Shown: positions 1 to 9,919, numbered from the stretch's first letter. The stretch: 64,000 nucleotides of DNA from Pseudomonas sp. PDM05 (GCF_014851685.1 NZ_JACVAC010000001.1:983963-1047962), one strand, 5' to 3'. The notes: generated from the sequence alone by a model not told the origin. A program made the numbers and translations.

Positions 1-797
1 AGAATCCGATTGGACAACGACACGAGGTCGCCGTCGTCGGTCAGCACTGTCGTCTTGACAGTACCGATCTCCTCGATTTGCCCTTCGACCTCGCCCACAC
101 GCACCTGTTGCCCCACCTGATACAGCTCACGCACATAGATTCCCGCAAGAATCTGGCCGGCAATTTCCCGGCTTCCGAGGCCCATGGCCAGTGCAACGGC
201 CAGACCAACGGTAATCAAAACGATCACAATCACGTGGTTGAGCAGGTCAGTCTTGACCTCCAACTGGCTGATCGCGACCGAAATACTGATGATGATCACC
301 AGCCCCTGGGCAATTCGCCCGAGGCCTGCGGCATAGTCCAGCCCCACGCCTTCCGCGGCGCCGCGCACCAGGCCGTTGGCCAATTGCGCCAGCAGAACGC
401 CTACCAGCAGCACCAACGCGCCGCCGAAAACCTTCGGCAAATACAGCGCCAGCATGTCGAGCGTAGCTGAAACTCGCTCAAGTCCAAGGGATTGAGCCGC
501 AGAAACCAGAAAAATCAGCAATACGAACCAGTAGACGATCTTGCCGATCAGCGTGGAGATCGGCACTTGCAGCCCGGCACGGCCCAGCAACTTGGTCAGG
601 CCGGTGCCGGCCATCAGGCGATCAAGGCCCAGTTTGGCGAGCAATTTGGACAGCAGGGTGTCGAGCAGCTTGGCCACGACAAAGCCCAGCAACACCAGTA
701 CCAGAGCACCAAACAGGTTGGGAATGAAGTTCGCCACCTTGGTCCACAACGCGGTCATCGCGGTGACCAGGCTCTGGGTCCAGAGATCAAGTTCCAT
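1..797 (-). CDS. cmpX: CmpX-like small-conductance mechanosensitive channel protein (C-terminus beyond window)
   Basis: The minus frame starts at the ATG complementary to 795-797 and stays open to the window edge, giving about 265 residues. The translation begins MELDLWTQSL and carries several hydrophobic helices, including GALVLVLLGFVVAKLL and YWFVLLIFLVSAA. A soluble beta-type stretch near the visible end (VGEVEGQIEEIGTVKT, then DDGDLVSLSN) is typical of the MscS beta domain. Family members are inner-membrane tension-gated channels. The neighbours cfrX and cmaX are the same as at the P. aeruginosa cfrX-cmpX-sigX locus, so the symbol rests on synteny plus fold features. The C-terminus is not visible. 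Confidence 0.85.
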   Translation of the reverse strand, partial: MELDLWTQSLVTAMTALWTKVANFIPNLFGALVLVLLGFVVAKLLDTLLSKLLAKLGLDRLMAGTGLTKLLGRAGLQVPISTLIGKIVYWFVLLIFLVSAAQSLGLERVSATLDMLALYLPKVFGGALVLLVGVLLAQLANGLVRGAAEGVGLDYAAGLGRIAQGLVIIISISVAISQLEVKTDLLNHVIVIVLITVGLAVALAMGLGSREIAGQILAGIYVRELYQVGQQVRVGEVEGQIEEIGTVKTTVLTDDGDLVSLSNRI

Positions 798-799
798 AT

Positions 800-1045
800 T
801 CAATCAGCCTTATCAGCAGTGCGAGCAAGAGATCTACGACGGGAAACCGGCGATACGTGGGCCGAACCATTGTTCAGGGCCATCATCAACGCCGGCAGCC
901 AACGACCGAGCAGACCGAACAAATCACCCGCCCCTACCTGACGGTTGGCGGTTTTCAGCACGCGACCCAGGCAGGCATCGTCATCCCGGTTGGATGGCGA
1001 AGCATTGAGCATGTCACGCAAAGACTGTTCGAACGGATCGTGCAT
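800..1045 (-). CDS. cfrX: CfrX-family small protein
   Basis: An 81-residue protein beginning MHDPFEQSLRDMLNASPSNRDDDACLGRVLK. The chosen ATG (1043-1045) has GAGAGG a few bases upstream; the frame opens 15 bases earlier at a weaker site. It lies immediately upstream of cmpX with a 2-base gap, so the two are probably translated from one mRNA. The protein has an acidic N-terminal half, a hydrophobic patch (AGDLFGLLGRWLPALMMAL) and a basic tail. The symbol comes from position next to cmpX and cmaX, as in P. aeruginosa. The biochemical role of the family is unknown to me. Confidence 0.75.
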   Translation of the reverse strand: MHDPFEQSLRDMLNASPSNRDDDACLGRVLKTANRQVGAGDLFGLLGRWLPALMMALNNGSAHVSPVSRRRSLARTADKAD

Positions 1046-1131
1046 AAAGACCTCTCGCAAGTGTTTTAAAAGACGAGGGTAAAATTCTTGGGGTCACATA
1101 GGACCCTTCCTACGTTCAGCTCATATTCAGC

Positions 1132-2127
1132 TCAAACCCAGCGCAATCGTCGAAATAGCCACCATTGTCCCAGCGCAACCGCCACCATCATCAGGCAGGC
1201 AATCACGAATCCGTAGGGGCTGGCGGAGAACGGAATCCCGCCCACATTGATACCCAGCAAACCGGTGAGAAAACTCATCGGCAGGAAGATCCCGGTGATG
1301 ATACCGAAGCGATACATGGTGCGGTTCATGCGCACGCTCAAACGCCGGTCTTCGGCCTCCAGCACAAGCCCCACGCGCTCCCGAGCCAATTCGAGCTCTT
1401 CCAGGTAACGCGTCAGACTGTTGTTCAATTCGTTCCAGTAATCGGCATCGTCGTCACAGAACCACGGCAATTTGATCCGCGTCAGCTGGGCAAAAATGTC
1501 GCGCTGCGGGGCGAGGAATCGCTTGAGCCCGGCCGCTCGCCGACGGATCTGCAAAACGCTGCCATGTTCCGGGGTATACCGTTCGTCGGTATCGAGTTTT
1601 TCTTCCTCGGTATCGACGATTTCAGACAGGTCGGTGACCAGATCCTGCACTTTATTGGTCAGGTACTGCGCCATATAAAGGATAAGTTCTGACGCCGTTT
1701 TAGGACCTTTGCCATCCGCCAACTGCACCAACAGCTCATCGGTGGCACGCAACGGTCGCAGGCGCAGGGAAATCACCCGGTTGGCCGCAGCAAAGATACG
1801 TACCGAGACCATGTCCTCCGGCTCGGCGCCGGGGTTGAGGTTGACCCCGCGCAGGAACAGCAACAGCTGCGCATCCGGCAGTGGCAACAGGCGCGGGCGG
1901 GTGTTTTCCTCCAGCAGCAGGTCGCAGGCGAATTCACTCAGGCCACTGGATTTGCGCAGCCAGGTCTGCGTTTGGGGATGGCTGCGATCCCAGTGCAGCC
2001 ACAGGCTTTCCTGGGGCTGCAGTTGCAAATCGTCAAGCTCAGTCCGGGCAATCGAACGCGCACCGCCTTTACCGTCCAGCACCAGGGCATGCACCAGCCC
2101 CCATTGCGCGTTTTCTTCCTCGAACAT
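1132..2127 (-). CDS. cmaX: CmaX, CorA/ZntB-family divalent cation transporter
   Basis: About 331 residues with a long cytoplasmic N-terminal domain, a helical stalk (roughly residues 150-260) and two C-terminal membrane helices. The loop between the helices reads GINVGGIPF; GxN at the end of TM1 is the family signature, and the GINVGGIP form is the ZntB subtype rather than GMN-type CorA. It should therefore be an inner-membrane pentameric channel or transporter for Zn2+ or similar ions. The frame opens at a GTG (2131-2133), but the ATG at 2125-2127 sits 5 bases after AGGGG and fits better. The basic C-terminus (FRRLRWV) is normal for the family. Neighbours match P. aeruginosa PA1772-PA1775. 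Confidence 0.85.
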   Translation of the reverse strand: MFEEENAQWGLVHALVLDGKGGARSIARTELDDLQLQPQESLWLHWDRSHPQTQTWLRKSSGLSEFACDLLLEENTRPRLLPLPDAQLLLFLRGVNLNPGAEPEDMVSVRIFAAANRVISLRLRPLRATDELLVQLADGKGPKTASELILYMAQYLTNKVQDLVTDLSEIVDTEEEKLDTDERYTPEHGSVLQIRRRAAGLKRFLAPQRDIFAQLTRIKLPWFCDDDADYWNELNNSLTRYLEELELARERVGLVLEAEDRRLSVRMNRTMYRFGIITGIFLPMSFLTGLLGINVGGIPFSASPYGFVIACLMMVAVALGQWWLFRRLRWV

Positions 2128-2152
2128 CCTCACCCCTGTCGGCTATTGCAGT

Positions 2153-2644
2153 TTATTCAGGCATTTTCAGCGGGCTTGGCGAGACAATCACGCCATTGTT
2201 GTCGGCGTAGATGTACTCACCCGGACGGAACGTCACCCCGGCAAACGTCACCACCACGTTCAGGTCGCCGATCCCGCGCTTGTCGGTCTTCATCGGATGG
2301 CTGGCCAGGGCCTGCACCCCCAGGTCGGTCTGCGCGATGACATCGACATCACGGATGCAACCGTAGATCACCAGGCCTTCCCAACCGTTTTTCGCGGCTT
2401 TCTCGGCGATCATGTCGCCCAGCAAGGCGCGGCGCAGGGAACCACCACCGTCAACCACCAACACCTTGCCAGCGCCCGGCTGGTCGGCTTGTTCCTTGAC
2501 CAGCGAGTTGTCCTCGAAGCACTTGATGGTGACGATCTCACCGCCAAAGGAATCTCGGCCACCGAAGTTGCTGAACATCGGCTCGACGACCTGCACCAGG
2601 TCCGGGTAGGCATCGCACAGGTCGGGGGTCACGTAATGGTTCAT
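2153..2644 (-). CDS. rraA: RraA-family protein (RNase E regulator A-like)
   Basis: 163 residues, the usual family length. The core [39 protein letters not shown] matches the RraA fold, with GDxxAxxAxxxGWxGxVixGxxRD. In E. coli, RraA binds RNase E and damps RNA decay. Related proteins in other bacteria are metal-dependent 4-hydroxy-4-methyl-2-oxoglutarate aldolases and share the GxxRD motif, so sequence alone does not settle whether this is a regulator or an aldolase. The length without extra domains and the backbone position favour RraA. The 188 bases between it and the hydrolase hold no gene that I can see. Confidence 0.85.
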   Translation of the reverse strand: MNHYVTPDLCDAYPDLVQVVEPMFSNFGGRDSFGGEIVTIKCFEDNSLVKEQADQPGAGKVLVVDGGGSLRRALLGDMIAEKAAKNGWEGLVIYGCIRDVDVIAQTDLGVQALASHPMKTDKRGIGDLNVVVTFAGVTFRPGEYIYADNNGVIVSPSPLKMPE

Positions 2645-2832
2645 CGAAAAAATTCCTTTCTGCCAAAGAAGTGTCTTTCAAGGAAGTACCGGTCGAAACA
2701 GGCGCAGAACATCCCACTCGCTTCGCCGCAACGCAATAGCCACTGCGCGACTGAATATGACCAGAAGCGTTCAGCGCGTCATATCTTAGCCGCAACCGCA
2801 AAGGAGCGAAACGCCCGTGGCTGAGCGCTCCA

Positions 2833-3822
2833 TCAAACCTTAGTCGCAGGCTCGACCGAGGCACCGGGCAAAGGTGTGAGCGGATCCTTCAGCCATTGCG
2901 TCATCAACGGCCACACTTCAGCCTGCGCCGCTTTGCTGACCAGCATCTCTACGTGCCCGAAATCCCCGCTGAAACCCTGCTGGCGTCCCAGGCACAGGTA
3001 CTGGCGATGCTCAGAACCCACCTGTTCGAACAGCTTGCGGCAGGCCCAGTCCGGGTCTTGATGATCGCCGGCGGCGCTCACCGCCAACAGCGGCACATCG
3101 ACCTCGGCCAAACCTTTCCACCAATCATTCTTACCCTCGCCAAAACGGCCAAACAGGCCATTCCAGCGCATGGCTTCGATCAGCACGCCCGCCGGCTCAT
3201 CCTCTGGGCCGCGCTTGTAGCGTGAGCCGGAAATCCCGCCGATGCGTTTCAACAGCACGCGCCCCGTCCACTCCACCGGCGGCAGCTTCAACGGCCAGTG
3301 CGTGCGACTGACCTGACAGCCAAACAATGCCGCAGAAGCCACCGCCGGTGCCCCCAGATACTCGCCCCCCAGGGCCGCAGCCAAGGTCGTGGCGCCCAGG
3401 GAATGGCCGATCCAGTGCGGAACCTGCGCACTTTGCTCACGTACAAACGCGCCAATGGCCGGCAAATCGTAACGCGCATAGTCGGCGACGCGGTTGCGCG
3501 TGTAGTCATGGTTGCGCTTGGACAAGCCATGACCGCGCATTTCCGGGATCCATACATCAAACCCCTGGCGCGCCAGGTAGGCCCCCAGACCGAGCCCCTT
3601 GGGCGAATACCAGAAGCGTCGGTTGGAAAAACTGCCATGCAATAAAATAACGGGAATGCCCCGGTTTTGCGGGACATCCGCCAGGCCCAAACGGGTAACC
3701 GCGAGCTCGACGGTGCCGTCGGGACTGTTACCGGGTTTGAGTCGGTAGACATCTTCACTCAGGTCGCCACGACGTTCAGCGCTGATCAGGGCGACAGGAA
3801 ACAGGTTGCTACTGCTTTGCAT
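2833..3822 (-). CDS. alpha/beta hydrolase (esterase-like)
   Basis: 329 residues from the ATG at 3820-3822 (MQSSSNLFPVALISAERRGD); an upstream TTG gives five more. It has the alpha/beta hydrolase layout: oxyanion-hole segment ILLHGSFSNRRFW (about 59-71), nucleophile elbow GHSLGA with Ser141, and a late GHVEML segment supplying the catalytic His. There is no signal peptide, so it is probably cytoplasmic. The substrate is unknown; the P. aeruginosa syntenic gene (PA1771) is annotated as an esterase/lipase. A terminator hairpin separates it from ppsA upstream, so it probably has its own weak promoter or depends on read-through. Confidence 0.85.
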   Translation of the reverse strand: MQSSSNLFPVALISAERRGDLSEDVYRLKPGNSPDGTVELAVTRLGLADVPQNRGIPVILLHGSFSNRRFWYSPKGLGLGAYLARQGFDVWIPEMRGHGLSKRNHDYTRNRVADYARYDLPAIGAFVREQSAQVPHWIGHSLGATTLAAALGGEYLGAPAVASAALFGCQVSRTHWPLKLPPVEWTGRVLLKRIGGISGSRYKRGPEDEPAGVLIEAMRWNGLFGRFGEGKNDWWKGLAEVDVPLLAVSAAGDHQDPDWACRKLFEQVGSEHRQYLCLGRQQGFSGDFGHVEMLVSKAAQAEVWPLMTQWLKDPLTPLPGASVEPATKV

Positions 3823-3834
3823 AATGCTCTTGCA

Positions 3835-3869
3835 CAAAAAAGGGCGGCGTCCGCGGGGATTGCCGCCCT
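3835..3869 (-). terminator. Rho-independent terminator downstream of ppsA
   Basis: Read on the minus strand, an 8-bp GC-rich stem (3841-3848 with 3862-3869, AGGGCGGC/GCCGCCCT) is followed at once by a run of T. This fits termination of the ppsA transcript just before the hydrolase start. A second perfect 10-bp stem lies between it and ppsA at 3884-3893/3901-3910, with a short T-run on the plus side. Confidence 0.8.
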
Positions 3870-3928
3870 GTACAGATAAGAATGCCGGTCACCCGCGACA
3901 GGTGACCGGCACTTTTGACGTATCGACC

Positions 3929-6304
3929 TTAGGCGGACGCTTGGCCTTCCGCCAGGAAGAACCAGGTTTCAAGCACGGAATCGGGGTTCAGCGAGACGCT
4001 TTCGATGCCCTGCTCCATCAGCCAGCGGGCCAGATCCGGATGGTCGGAAGGGCCTTGGCCGCAGATGCCGATGTACTTGCCAGCCTTGTTACAGGCCTGG
4101 ATGGCGTTGGACAGCAGCTTCTTGACCGCAGGATTTCGCTCGTCGAACAGGTGCGCGATGATCCCGGAGTCGCGGTCCAGGCCCAGGGTCAGCTGGGTCA
4201 GGTCGTTGGAACCGATGGAGAAGCCGTCGAAGTACTCCAGGAACTCTTCGGCCAGGATGGCGTTGGACGGCAGTTCGCACATCATGATCACGCGCAGGCC
4301 GTTATCGCCACGGGACAGGCCGTTTTCAGCCAGCAGGTCGACAACCTGGCTCGCTTCGCCCAGGGTACGCACGAACGGCACCATGATCTCGACGTTGGTC
4401 AGGCCCATCTCGTTGCGCACACGCTTGAGGGCGCGGCATTCGAGCTCGAAGCAGTCACGGAACGCTTCGCTGATGTAACGCGAGGCGCCACGGAAACCCA
4501 GCATCGGGTTTTCTTCTTCCGGCTCGTAGAGCTTGCCGCCGATCAGGTTGGCGTATTCGTTGGACTTGAAGTCCGACAGGCGCACGATGACCTTTTTCGG
4601 GTAGAACGCCGCCGCCAGGGTGCTGATGCCTTCCACCAGTTTCTCGACGTAGAAGCCCACCGGGTCGTTGTAGCCGGCGATGCGTTTGTCGACGCTTTCC
4701 TTGATGTCCAGCGGCAGGCCGTCGTAGTTCAACAGGGCCTTGGGGTGCACGCCGATCATGCGGTTGATGATGAACTCCAGGCGGGCCAGGCCCACACCGG
4801 CGTTCGGCAGTTGCGCGAAATCGAAGGCACGGTCCGGGTTGCCGACGTTCATCATGATCTTGAACGGCAGGTCTGGCATGGCATCGATGGAGTTTTGCTT
4901 GATGTCGAAGCCCAGTTCACCTTCAAAGATGAAACCGGTATCGCCTTCGGCGCAGGAAACCGTCACGCCCTGGCCGTCTTTCAACAGCTGGGTAGCGTTA
5001 CCGCAACCCACCACCGCAGGAATCCCCAGCTCACGGGCGATGATCGCCGCGTGGCAAGTCCGCCCGCCACGGTTGGTGACGATCGCGCTGGCGCGCTTCA
5101 TCACCGGTTCCCAATCCGGGTCGGTCATGTCGGAGACCAGTACGTCACCTGGCTGGACTTTATCCATTTCGGACACGTCCTTGATGATCCGCACCTTGCC
5201 GGCGCCGATACGCTGGCCGATGGCACGGCCTTCCACCAGCACGGTGCCGGTTTCTTTCAGCAGGTAGCGTTCCATGACGTTGGCCGAAGTGCGGCTCTTC
5301 ACGGTTTCCGGACGGGCCTGCACGATGTACAGCTTGCCGTCGTCGCCGTCTTTGGCCCACTCGATGTCCATCGGGCACTTGTAGTGCTTTTCGATGATCA
5401 TCGCTTGTTTGGCCAATTCGCTGACTTCAGCGTCGGTCAGGCAGAAACGCGCGCGCTCGGCCTTGTCGACATCAACGGTCTTGACCGAGCGACCGGCCTT
5501 GGCCTCGTCGCCGTAGATCATCTTGATGGCCTTGCTGCCCAGGTTACGGCGCAGGATGGCCGGGCGACCCGCTTCGAGGGTGCCCTTGTGTACGTAGAAT
5601 TCGTCCGGGTTTACCGCGCCTTGTACGACGGTTTCGCCCAGGCCGTAGGCGCCGGTGATAAACACCACATCACGGAAGCCGGATTCGGTGTCCAGGGTGA
5701 ACATTACGCCGGCGGTGCCGGTTTCCGAACGCACCATGCGCTGCACACCGGCAGACAGGGCCACCAGCTTGTGGTCGAAACCTTGGTGTACGCGGTAGGA
5801 AATGGCGCGGTCGTTGAACAGCGAGGCGAAGACTTCCTTGGCCGCGCGGATCACGTTTTCCACGCCGCGGATGTTCAGGAAGGTTTCCTGCTGACCGGCG
5901 AAGGAGGCGTCCGGCAAGTCTTCGGCAGTGGCCGAGGAGCGCACGGCGACGGCCATGTCCGGGTTGCCCGCCGACAGGGCGGCGAAGGCGGTGCGGATTT
6001 CCGCGTTGAGCTTCTCGGGGAACTCGGCTTCCATGATCCACTGGCGGATCTGGCTGCCGGTCTTGGCCAGGGCGTTGACGTCGTCGACGTCCAGTGCGTC
6101 CAGCGCGGCGTGGATCTGAGCATTGAGGCCGCTCAGTTCGAGGAAATCGCGGTAAGCCTGGGCCGTGGTGGCAAAACCACCGGGCACCGATACACCAGCG
6201 CCTGCAAGATTACTGATCATCTCGCCGAGGGATGCGTTCTTGCCCCCTACGTGCTCTACATCATGGACGCCGAGCTTATCGAGGGAAACTACGTACTCTA
6301 CCAA
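3929..6304 (-). CDS. ppsA: Phosphoenolpyruvate synthase
   Basis: 791 residues, the usual length for PpsA. It makes PEP from pyruvate, ATP and water for gluconeogenesis, in the cytoplasm. In order: an N-terminal ATP-grasp-like PPDK nucleotide-binding domain beginning [24 protein letters not shown]; a swivelling phospho-histidine domain with [17 protein letters not shown], in which His is the phosphorylated residue; and a C-terminal PEP-utilising TIM barrel containing [24 protein letters not shown] and the [10 protein letters not shown] active-site loop. It is divergent from ppsR, its predicted phosphorylation-dependent regulator, with a shared promoter region of about 180 bases. Confidence 0.97.
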   Translation of the reverse strand: MVEYVVSLDKLGVHDVEHVGGKNASLGEMISNLAGAGVSVPGGFATTAQAYRDFLELSGLNAQIHAALDALDVDDVNALAKTGSQIRQWIMEAEFPEKLNAEIRTAFAALSAGNPDMAVAVRSSATAEDLPDASFAGQQETFLNIRGVENVIRAAKEVFASLFNDRAISYRVHQGFDHKLVALSAGVQRMVRSETGTAGVMFTLDTESGFRDVVFITGAYGLGETVVQGAVNPDEFYVHKGTLEAGRPAILRRNLGSKAIKMIYGDEAKAGRSVKTVDVDKAERARFCLTDAEVSELAKQAMIIEKHYKCPMDIEWAKDGDDGKLYIVQARPETVKSRTSANVMERYLLKETGTVLVEGRAIGQRIGAGKVRIIKDVSEMDKVQPGDVLVSDMTDPDWEPVMKRASAIVTNRGGRTCHAAIIARELGIPAVVGCGNATQLLKDGQGVTVSCAEGDTGFIFEGELGFDIKQNSIDAMPDLPFKIMMNVGNPDRAFDFAQLPNAGVGLARLEFIINRMIGVHPKALLNYDGLPLDIKESVDKRIAGYNDPVGFYVEKLVEGISTLAAAFYPKKVIVRLSDFKSNEYANLIGGKLYEPEEENPMLGFRGASRYISEAFRDCFELECRALKRVRNEMGLTNVEIMVPFVRTLGEASQVVDLLAENGLSRGDNGLRVIMMCELPSNAILAEEFLEYFDGFSIGSNDLTQLTLGLDRDSGIIAHLFDERNPAVKKLLSNAIQACNKAGKYIGICGQGPSDHPDLARWLMEQGIESVSLNPDSVLETWFFLAEGQASA

Positions 6305-6482
6305 GGTGATCTCTCCACTAACTGTGTTGGAAAAGCTCAGGACGCGGGCTGCTCAGTAGGAGCTTTCGCCGGCGTTTGTGGCCTGGACCTGGAAAATAAG
6401 TGAGAATGCGGCCCACTGTGGGACGGCAAAATCGCGCCTATCATATCCAAGATTCGTCATCAGCTTAAGGCCCAGGGCTCAA

Positions 6483-7301
6483 ATGAAACGATCTGCTTTC
6501 TTTATCTCCGACGGCACCGGCATCACAGCCGAAACATTGGGTCAAAGCCTGCTCGCGCAGTTCGAAAACATTACCTTCGCCAAATTCACGCGGCCTTATA
6601 TCGACAGCGTGGAAAAAGCGCGGGCCATGGTACAACAAATCAATCTGGCGGCTGAAAAAGACGGCTTTCGGCCGATCATTTTCGACACGATCGTCAATCA
6701 AGACATCCGTGAGATCCTTGCGACCTCGAATGGTTTCATGATCGACATCTTCTCGACCTTCCTGGCGCCCCTGGAACAAGAGCTGAGTGAACACTCCTCG
6801 TACTCTGTAGGAAAGTCCCATTCCATTGGCCATAACTCCAACTATATGGAGCGTATCGAGGCGGTGAACTTCGCCCTCGACAATGACGACGGCGCCCGCA
6901 CGCACTACTACGACAAGGCCGACCTGATCCTGGTGGGCGTATCGCGCTGCGGCAAGACCCCGACCTGCCTGTACATGGCCATGCAATTCGGTATCCGCGC
7001 GGCCAACTACCCGCTGACCGAGGACGACATGGAACACCTGACGCTGCCTGCGGCCTTGCGTTCGCACCGGCACAAGCTGTTCGGCCTGACCATCGACCCG
7101 GACCGCCTTACCTCGATCCGCAACGAGCGCAAGCCCAATAGCCGTTACTCCAGCTATGCGCAGTGCGAATTCGAGGTGCGTGAAGTGGAAAATCTGTTCC
7201 GCCGCGAGAATATTGCGCACATCAATTCCACGCATTTCTCGGTGGAAGAGATTTCAGCGAAGATTCTGGTCGAAAAAGGCGTAGAGCGCCGATTCAAGTA
7301 A
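6483..7301 (+). CDS. ppsR: PEP synthase regulatory protein (kinase/pyrophosphorylase)
   Basis: 272 residues beginning [27 protein letters not shown]; the frame is open 105 bases further up, but only this ATG starts the conserved N-terminus. It belongs to the DUF299 bifunctional family, which inactivates PpsA by ADP-dependent phosphorylation and reactivates it by phosphate-dependent dephosphorylation. The P-loop-like [10 protein letters not shown] segment lies at about 152-161. It is divergent from ppsA, the expected arrangement in Pseudomonas. [13 protein letters not shown] and the C-terminal [17 protein letters not shown] are conserved family segments. Confidence 0.96.
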   Translation: MKRSAFFISDGTGITAETLGQSLLAQFENITFAKFTRPYIDSVEKARAMVQQINLAAEKDGFRPIIFDTIVNQDIREILATSNGFMIDIFSTFLAPLEQELSEHSSYSVGKSHSIGHNSNYMERIEAVNFALDNDDGARTHYYDKADLILVGVSRCGKTPTCLYMAMQFGIRAANYPLTEDDMEHLTLPAALRSHRHKLFGLTIDPDRLTSIRNERKPNSRYSSYAQCEFEVREVENLFRRENIAHINSTHFSVEEISAKILVEKGVERRFK

Positions 7302-7312
7302 CCCCGAAGCCT

Positions 7313-7444
7313 GTAGTGAGCGGGCTTGCCCCGCGCTGGGCGGCGCAGCCGCCCCAATCCCAGGCACCTCGGTCTCCCTGAAACACCGCGGCGGCCTTAT
7401 TGGGGCGGCTTTGCCCCCCCAGCGCGGGCAAGCCCGCTCACTAC
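7313..7444. repeat. Large inverted repeat (REP-like) between ppsR and mocR
   Basis: The outer arms GTAGTGAGCGGGCTTGCC and its complement GGCAAGCCCGCTCACTAC face each other across about 100 bases. Inside are further complementary GC-rich tracts (GGGGCGGC-type arms). The right end covers the stop codon of the convergent mocR-type gene (7441-7443), so the repeat supplies that gene's stop. The unit differs from the GTGGGAGCGGGC units elsewhere in the window. Confidence 0.85.
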
Positions 7445-8865
7445 AATTGAAATCGTCCGCCGCCCTGCCCCAGCGCGGTCGCCAGCGCATCAAACCCGGC
7501 CAACAGCAACTGATCATCCCCCGACGTATTGCAGATACTCGCCCGAATAAACTGCGGCACCGCCGTCTGCCCCACGGCAAACGCCTCGGCGGTGGCGATC
7601 AGGTAATTGTTCTGTTTGAGCTCGGCTTCGATTTCCGACGCGCGCCACGGCTCCGGGACTTCAATCCAGAAGTGCGGGCTGTTGAGGTGCGTGCGGTATT
7701 CAAGACCGGCCAACAACCCTTGCACCAAGGCTTTGCGGCGACTGATCTCATTGATCTGCTGGCGCAGCAGGTATTCGGCGGTGCCGTTTTCGATCCACTG
7801 TGTCGCCAGTTCCAGCGTCACCGGCGTGGCCATCCAGCAGGTCGAGCGCAGCGCCGCCGAGATGCGGCTGACCAAGGCCGGTGGTGCATGCACATAGCCC
7901 ACGCGCAAACCGGCAGACACTGCCTTGCTCAAGCTGCTGATCAAAATCGTACGCTCAGGCGCGAAATAGCTGAGGGGCGGTGGACGATCCTCCACCAGCA
8001 CGCCGTGGGCTTCATCTTCAAGAATCAGTAGATTGTGTTCCCGACAGACCCGGGCCAAGGCTTCGCGGCGCGGAATCGAAAGTACTGCAGTGGTCGGGTT
8101 CTGAATGGTCGGCGTGCAATACAACGCCGAAACCCGGTGGTTACGACAGACTTCATCCAACGCCCCCGGCAGCACGCCTTCCTCATCCATCTCCAGGCCG
8201 ATCAGGCGCACGCCCAACATGCGCGCCGCCGTGATCAACCCTGGATAGGTCAGTTGCTCGGTGACCACCGTATCGCCGGCGCGCAGCAACGCCATCATGG
8301 CGCAGAGCAAACCGTGCTGGCCGCCGTTGACGCAGATGACCTGCTCGGGAATCGGATGAAAATCGCGCTGTACCAGCCATTGCGCACCCGCCTCGCGATA
8401 ACGCGGCAGCCCGGCGTCGGGCGTGTAGGCACTGATGTCCTGGAGGAACTTGGCGTTGGTCGCCAGGGTTTGCAGGCTCTGGGCCAGGAAGGCCGTTTCC
8501 TGCCCTGGGATATGCATGTTGCGGCTCATGTCGAAGTACTGGCGCGGCTCCTCGCTGAAGTTGCGAAAGCCTTCATCGCGCTGGCGCTCCATCCCACGCT
8601 TGCGCACGAAAGTTCCATCCCCAACCCGCGCCACCACCAACCCCAGGCGTTCCAACTCGCCGTAAGCCCGGCTGATGGTGCCGATGGTCACCCCCAGATT
8701 GTCGGAAAGCACCCGATGAGGCGGTAGCTTTCGTCCTGGTTCAATCAGCCCTTCAAGGATGCCCCGTTCCATGACATCGGACAGGCGCTTGTACTTCACG
8801 CCCTGACCGCTGGACAACCCCTCACGCATAATTGACACCATGTCAATATTTGTTTTGACAGCCAT
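7441..8865 (-). CDS. MocR-type regulator (GntR HTH fused to aminotransferase fold)
   Basis: 474 residues. The N-terminal winged helix is at about 22-95 (LSDVMERGILEGLIEPGRKLPPHRVLSDNLGVTIGTISRAYGELERLGLV). A class-I aminotransferase fold follows, with NGGQHGL, the Asp region EDEAHGVL and the PLP-lysine region ISSLSKAVSAGLRVGY. MocR proteins are PLP-sensing regulators that usually control the adjacent divergent gene, here the exporter and thiocarboxylate operon. The start at 8865 has AGGGCG upstream. A perfect palindrome lies inside the first codons, so the ATG at 8829 is an alternative start. Effector unknown. Confidence 0.9.
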   Translation of the reverse strand: MAVKTNIDMVSIMREGLSSGQGVKYKRLSDVMERGILEGLIEPGRKLPPHRVLSDNLGVTIGTISRAYGELERLGLVVARVGDGTFVRKRGMERQRDEGFRNFSEEPRQYFDMSRNMHIPGQETAFLAQSLQTLATNAKFLQDISAYTPDAGLPRYREAGAQWLVQRDFHPIPEQVICVNGGQHGLLCAMMALLRAGDTVVTEQLTYPGLITAARMLGVRLIGLEMDEEGVLPGALDEVCRNHRVSALYCTPTIQNPTTAVLSIPRREALARVCREHNLLILEDEAHGVLVEDRPPPLSYFAPERTILISSLSKAVSAGLRVGYVHAPPALVSRISAALRSTCWMATPVTLELATQWIENGTAEYLLRQQINEISRRKALVQGLLAGLEYRTHLNSPHFWIEVPEPWRASEIEAELKQNNYLIATAEAFAVGQTAVPQFIRASICNTSGDDQLLLAGFDALATALGQGGGRFQL

Positions 8866-8949
8866 CTTTCGCCCTAATAGTGTGCTTTTACGGGTTCAAT
8901 CACCGGATGAAACAACTCAATACACAGTCAATATAGAGTTCAATTCCGG
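8831..8949. promoter_or_regulatory. Divergent promoter/operator region of mocR-type gene and exporter operon
   Basis: A perfect 7-3-7 palindrome ATTGACACCATGTCAAT lies at 8831-8847. The octamer GTCAATAT occurs at 8842-8849 and again in the same orientation at 8927-8934. Similar TTCAATxxCCGG elements lie at 8892-8906 and 8936-8949. MocR regulators commonly bind paired direct repeats between divergent genes, so these are candidate operators. No footprint evidence. Confidence 0.4.
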
Positions 8950-8968
8950 CTCATGGAAGTAATAAACG

Positions 8969-9919
8969 ATGCCAATGTCCGCCGTTCTCGAAAACACTGA
9001 AAAAACCAAATCCCAGAAACAATGGCTGGCCGGCCTGGTCACCAGCGTGATGTTCCTGATCGTGTGCCTGAGCTGGGGCACCACCTGGCTGGGCATCAAG
9101 ATCGCCGTGGAGAGCGTGCCACCGCTGACGTCCGCCGGCCTGCGCTTCCTGATCGCCTTCCCGCTGTTCCTGTGTTTTGCCATGGTGCGCCGTGAGCCGA
9201 TCCTGTTTCCCCGGGAAAGCCGCTGGTTCTTCGTGTTCGTGACGCTTTCCTACTTCAGTGTTCCTTATTACCTGCTCAACTACGGCGAGATGCATGTCTC
9301 GTCCGGGCTTACCGCCCTGCTGTTCAGTTGCATGCCGGTGTTCATCCTGATTTTCTCCGCGCTGTTCCTGCGCGAGCGCATCTACTTCTCCCAGGTGGTC
9401 GGCATCGGCATCGGTTTCGGCAGCCTCTACATGATCATCAAGAGCCAGGGCCTGCACCTGGACCACGCCGAGTTTCTCGGGGTACTGGCCATTCTGAGCG
9501 CCGCGATCATGCACGCCTTGTGCTACGTCATTACCAAGCAAAAAGGCAGCGCCATCAGCGTGATCACCTACAACACCCTGCCCATCGGCATTGCCGGGCT
9601 GATGCTGTTCGTGGCGGGCCTGTGGTTTGAAACGCCGACCTTCGAGGCCATCACCCTGCGCTCCTGGAGCGCGTTGTTCTACCTGGGGCTGGTGGCCTCG
9701 GTCGGCGGGTTCATCGTGTACTTCATGCTGCTCAAGCGCTTGAGCCCGATCATCCTGTCGTTCGTGTTCATCATCTTTCCGGTGTTCGCGGTGATCATCG
9801 GCGCCTGGTACGAAGGCATGGCGATTTCCCGCGACCTGATGCTGTACTCGGCCATCCTGCTGGCCGGCTTTGCGATCACCAAGTTGCCGATTGAAAAACT
9901 CCTGGCCAAGAAAAATTGA
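8969..9919 (+). CDS. EamA/DMT-family exporter
   Basis: 316 residues with about ten hydrophobic helices in two EamA repeats. The first repeat starts VTSVMFLIVCLSWGTTWLGIKIAVESVPPLTSAGLRFLIAFPLFL; the second starts near FLGVLAILSAAIMHALCYVITKQ. The family is named for the E. coli O-acetylserine/cysteine exporter and generally exports amino acids or metabolites across the inner membrane. It heads an operon of sulfur-transfer, cysteine-synthase and serine-acetyltransferase genes, 38 bases before the next gene. That context makes export of cysteine, O-acetylserine or a related product plausible, but substrate assignment is inference. Confidence 0.9.
   Translation: MPMSAVLENTEKTKSQKQWLAGLVTSVMFLIVCLSWGTTWLGIKIAVESVPPLTSAGLRFLIAFPLFLCFAMVRREPILFPRESRWFFVFVTLSYFSVPYYLLNYGEMHVSSGLTALLFSCMPVFILIFSALFLRERIYFSQVVGIGIGFGSLYMIIKSQGLHLDHAEFLGVLAILSAAIMHALCYVITKQKGSAISVITYNTLPIGIAGLMLFVAGLWFETPTFEAITLRSWSALFYLGLVASVGGFIVYFMLLKRLSPIILSFVFIIFPVFAVIIGAWYEGMAISRDLMLYSAILLAGFAITKLPIEKLLAKKN

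Noticed and set aside
3806..6403. 865-codon open frame on the plus strand across ppsA
   Set aside because: It is antisense to the whole of ppsA, is rich in His/Val/Gly/Gln from reversed GC-rich codons, and has no domain. High-GC third-position bias explains it.
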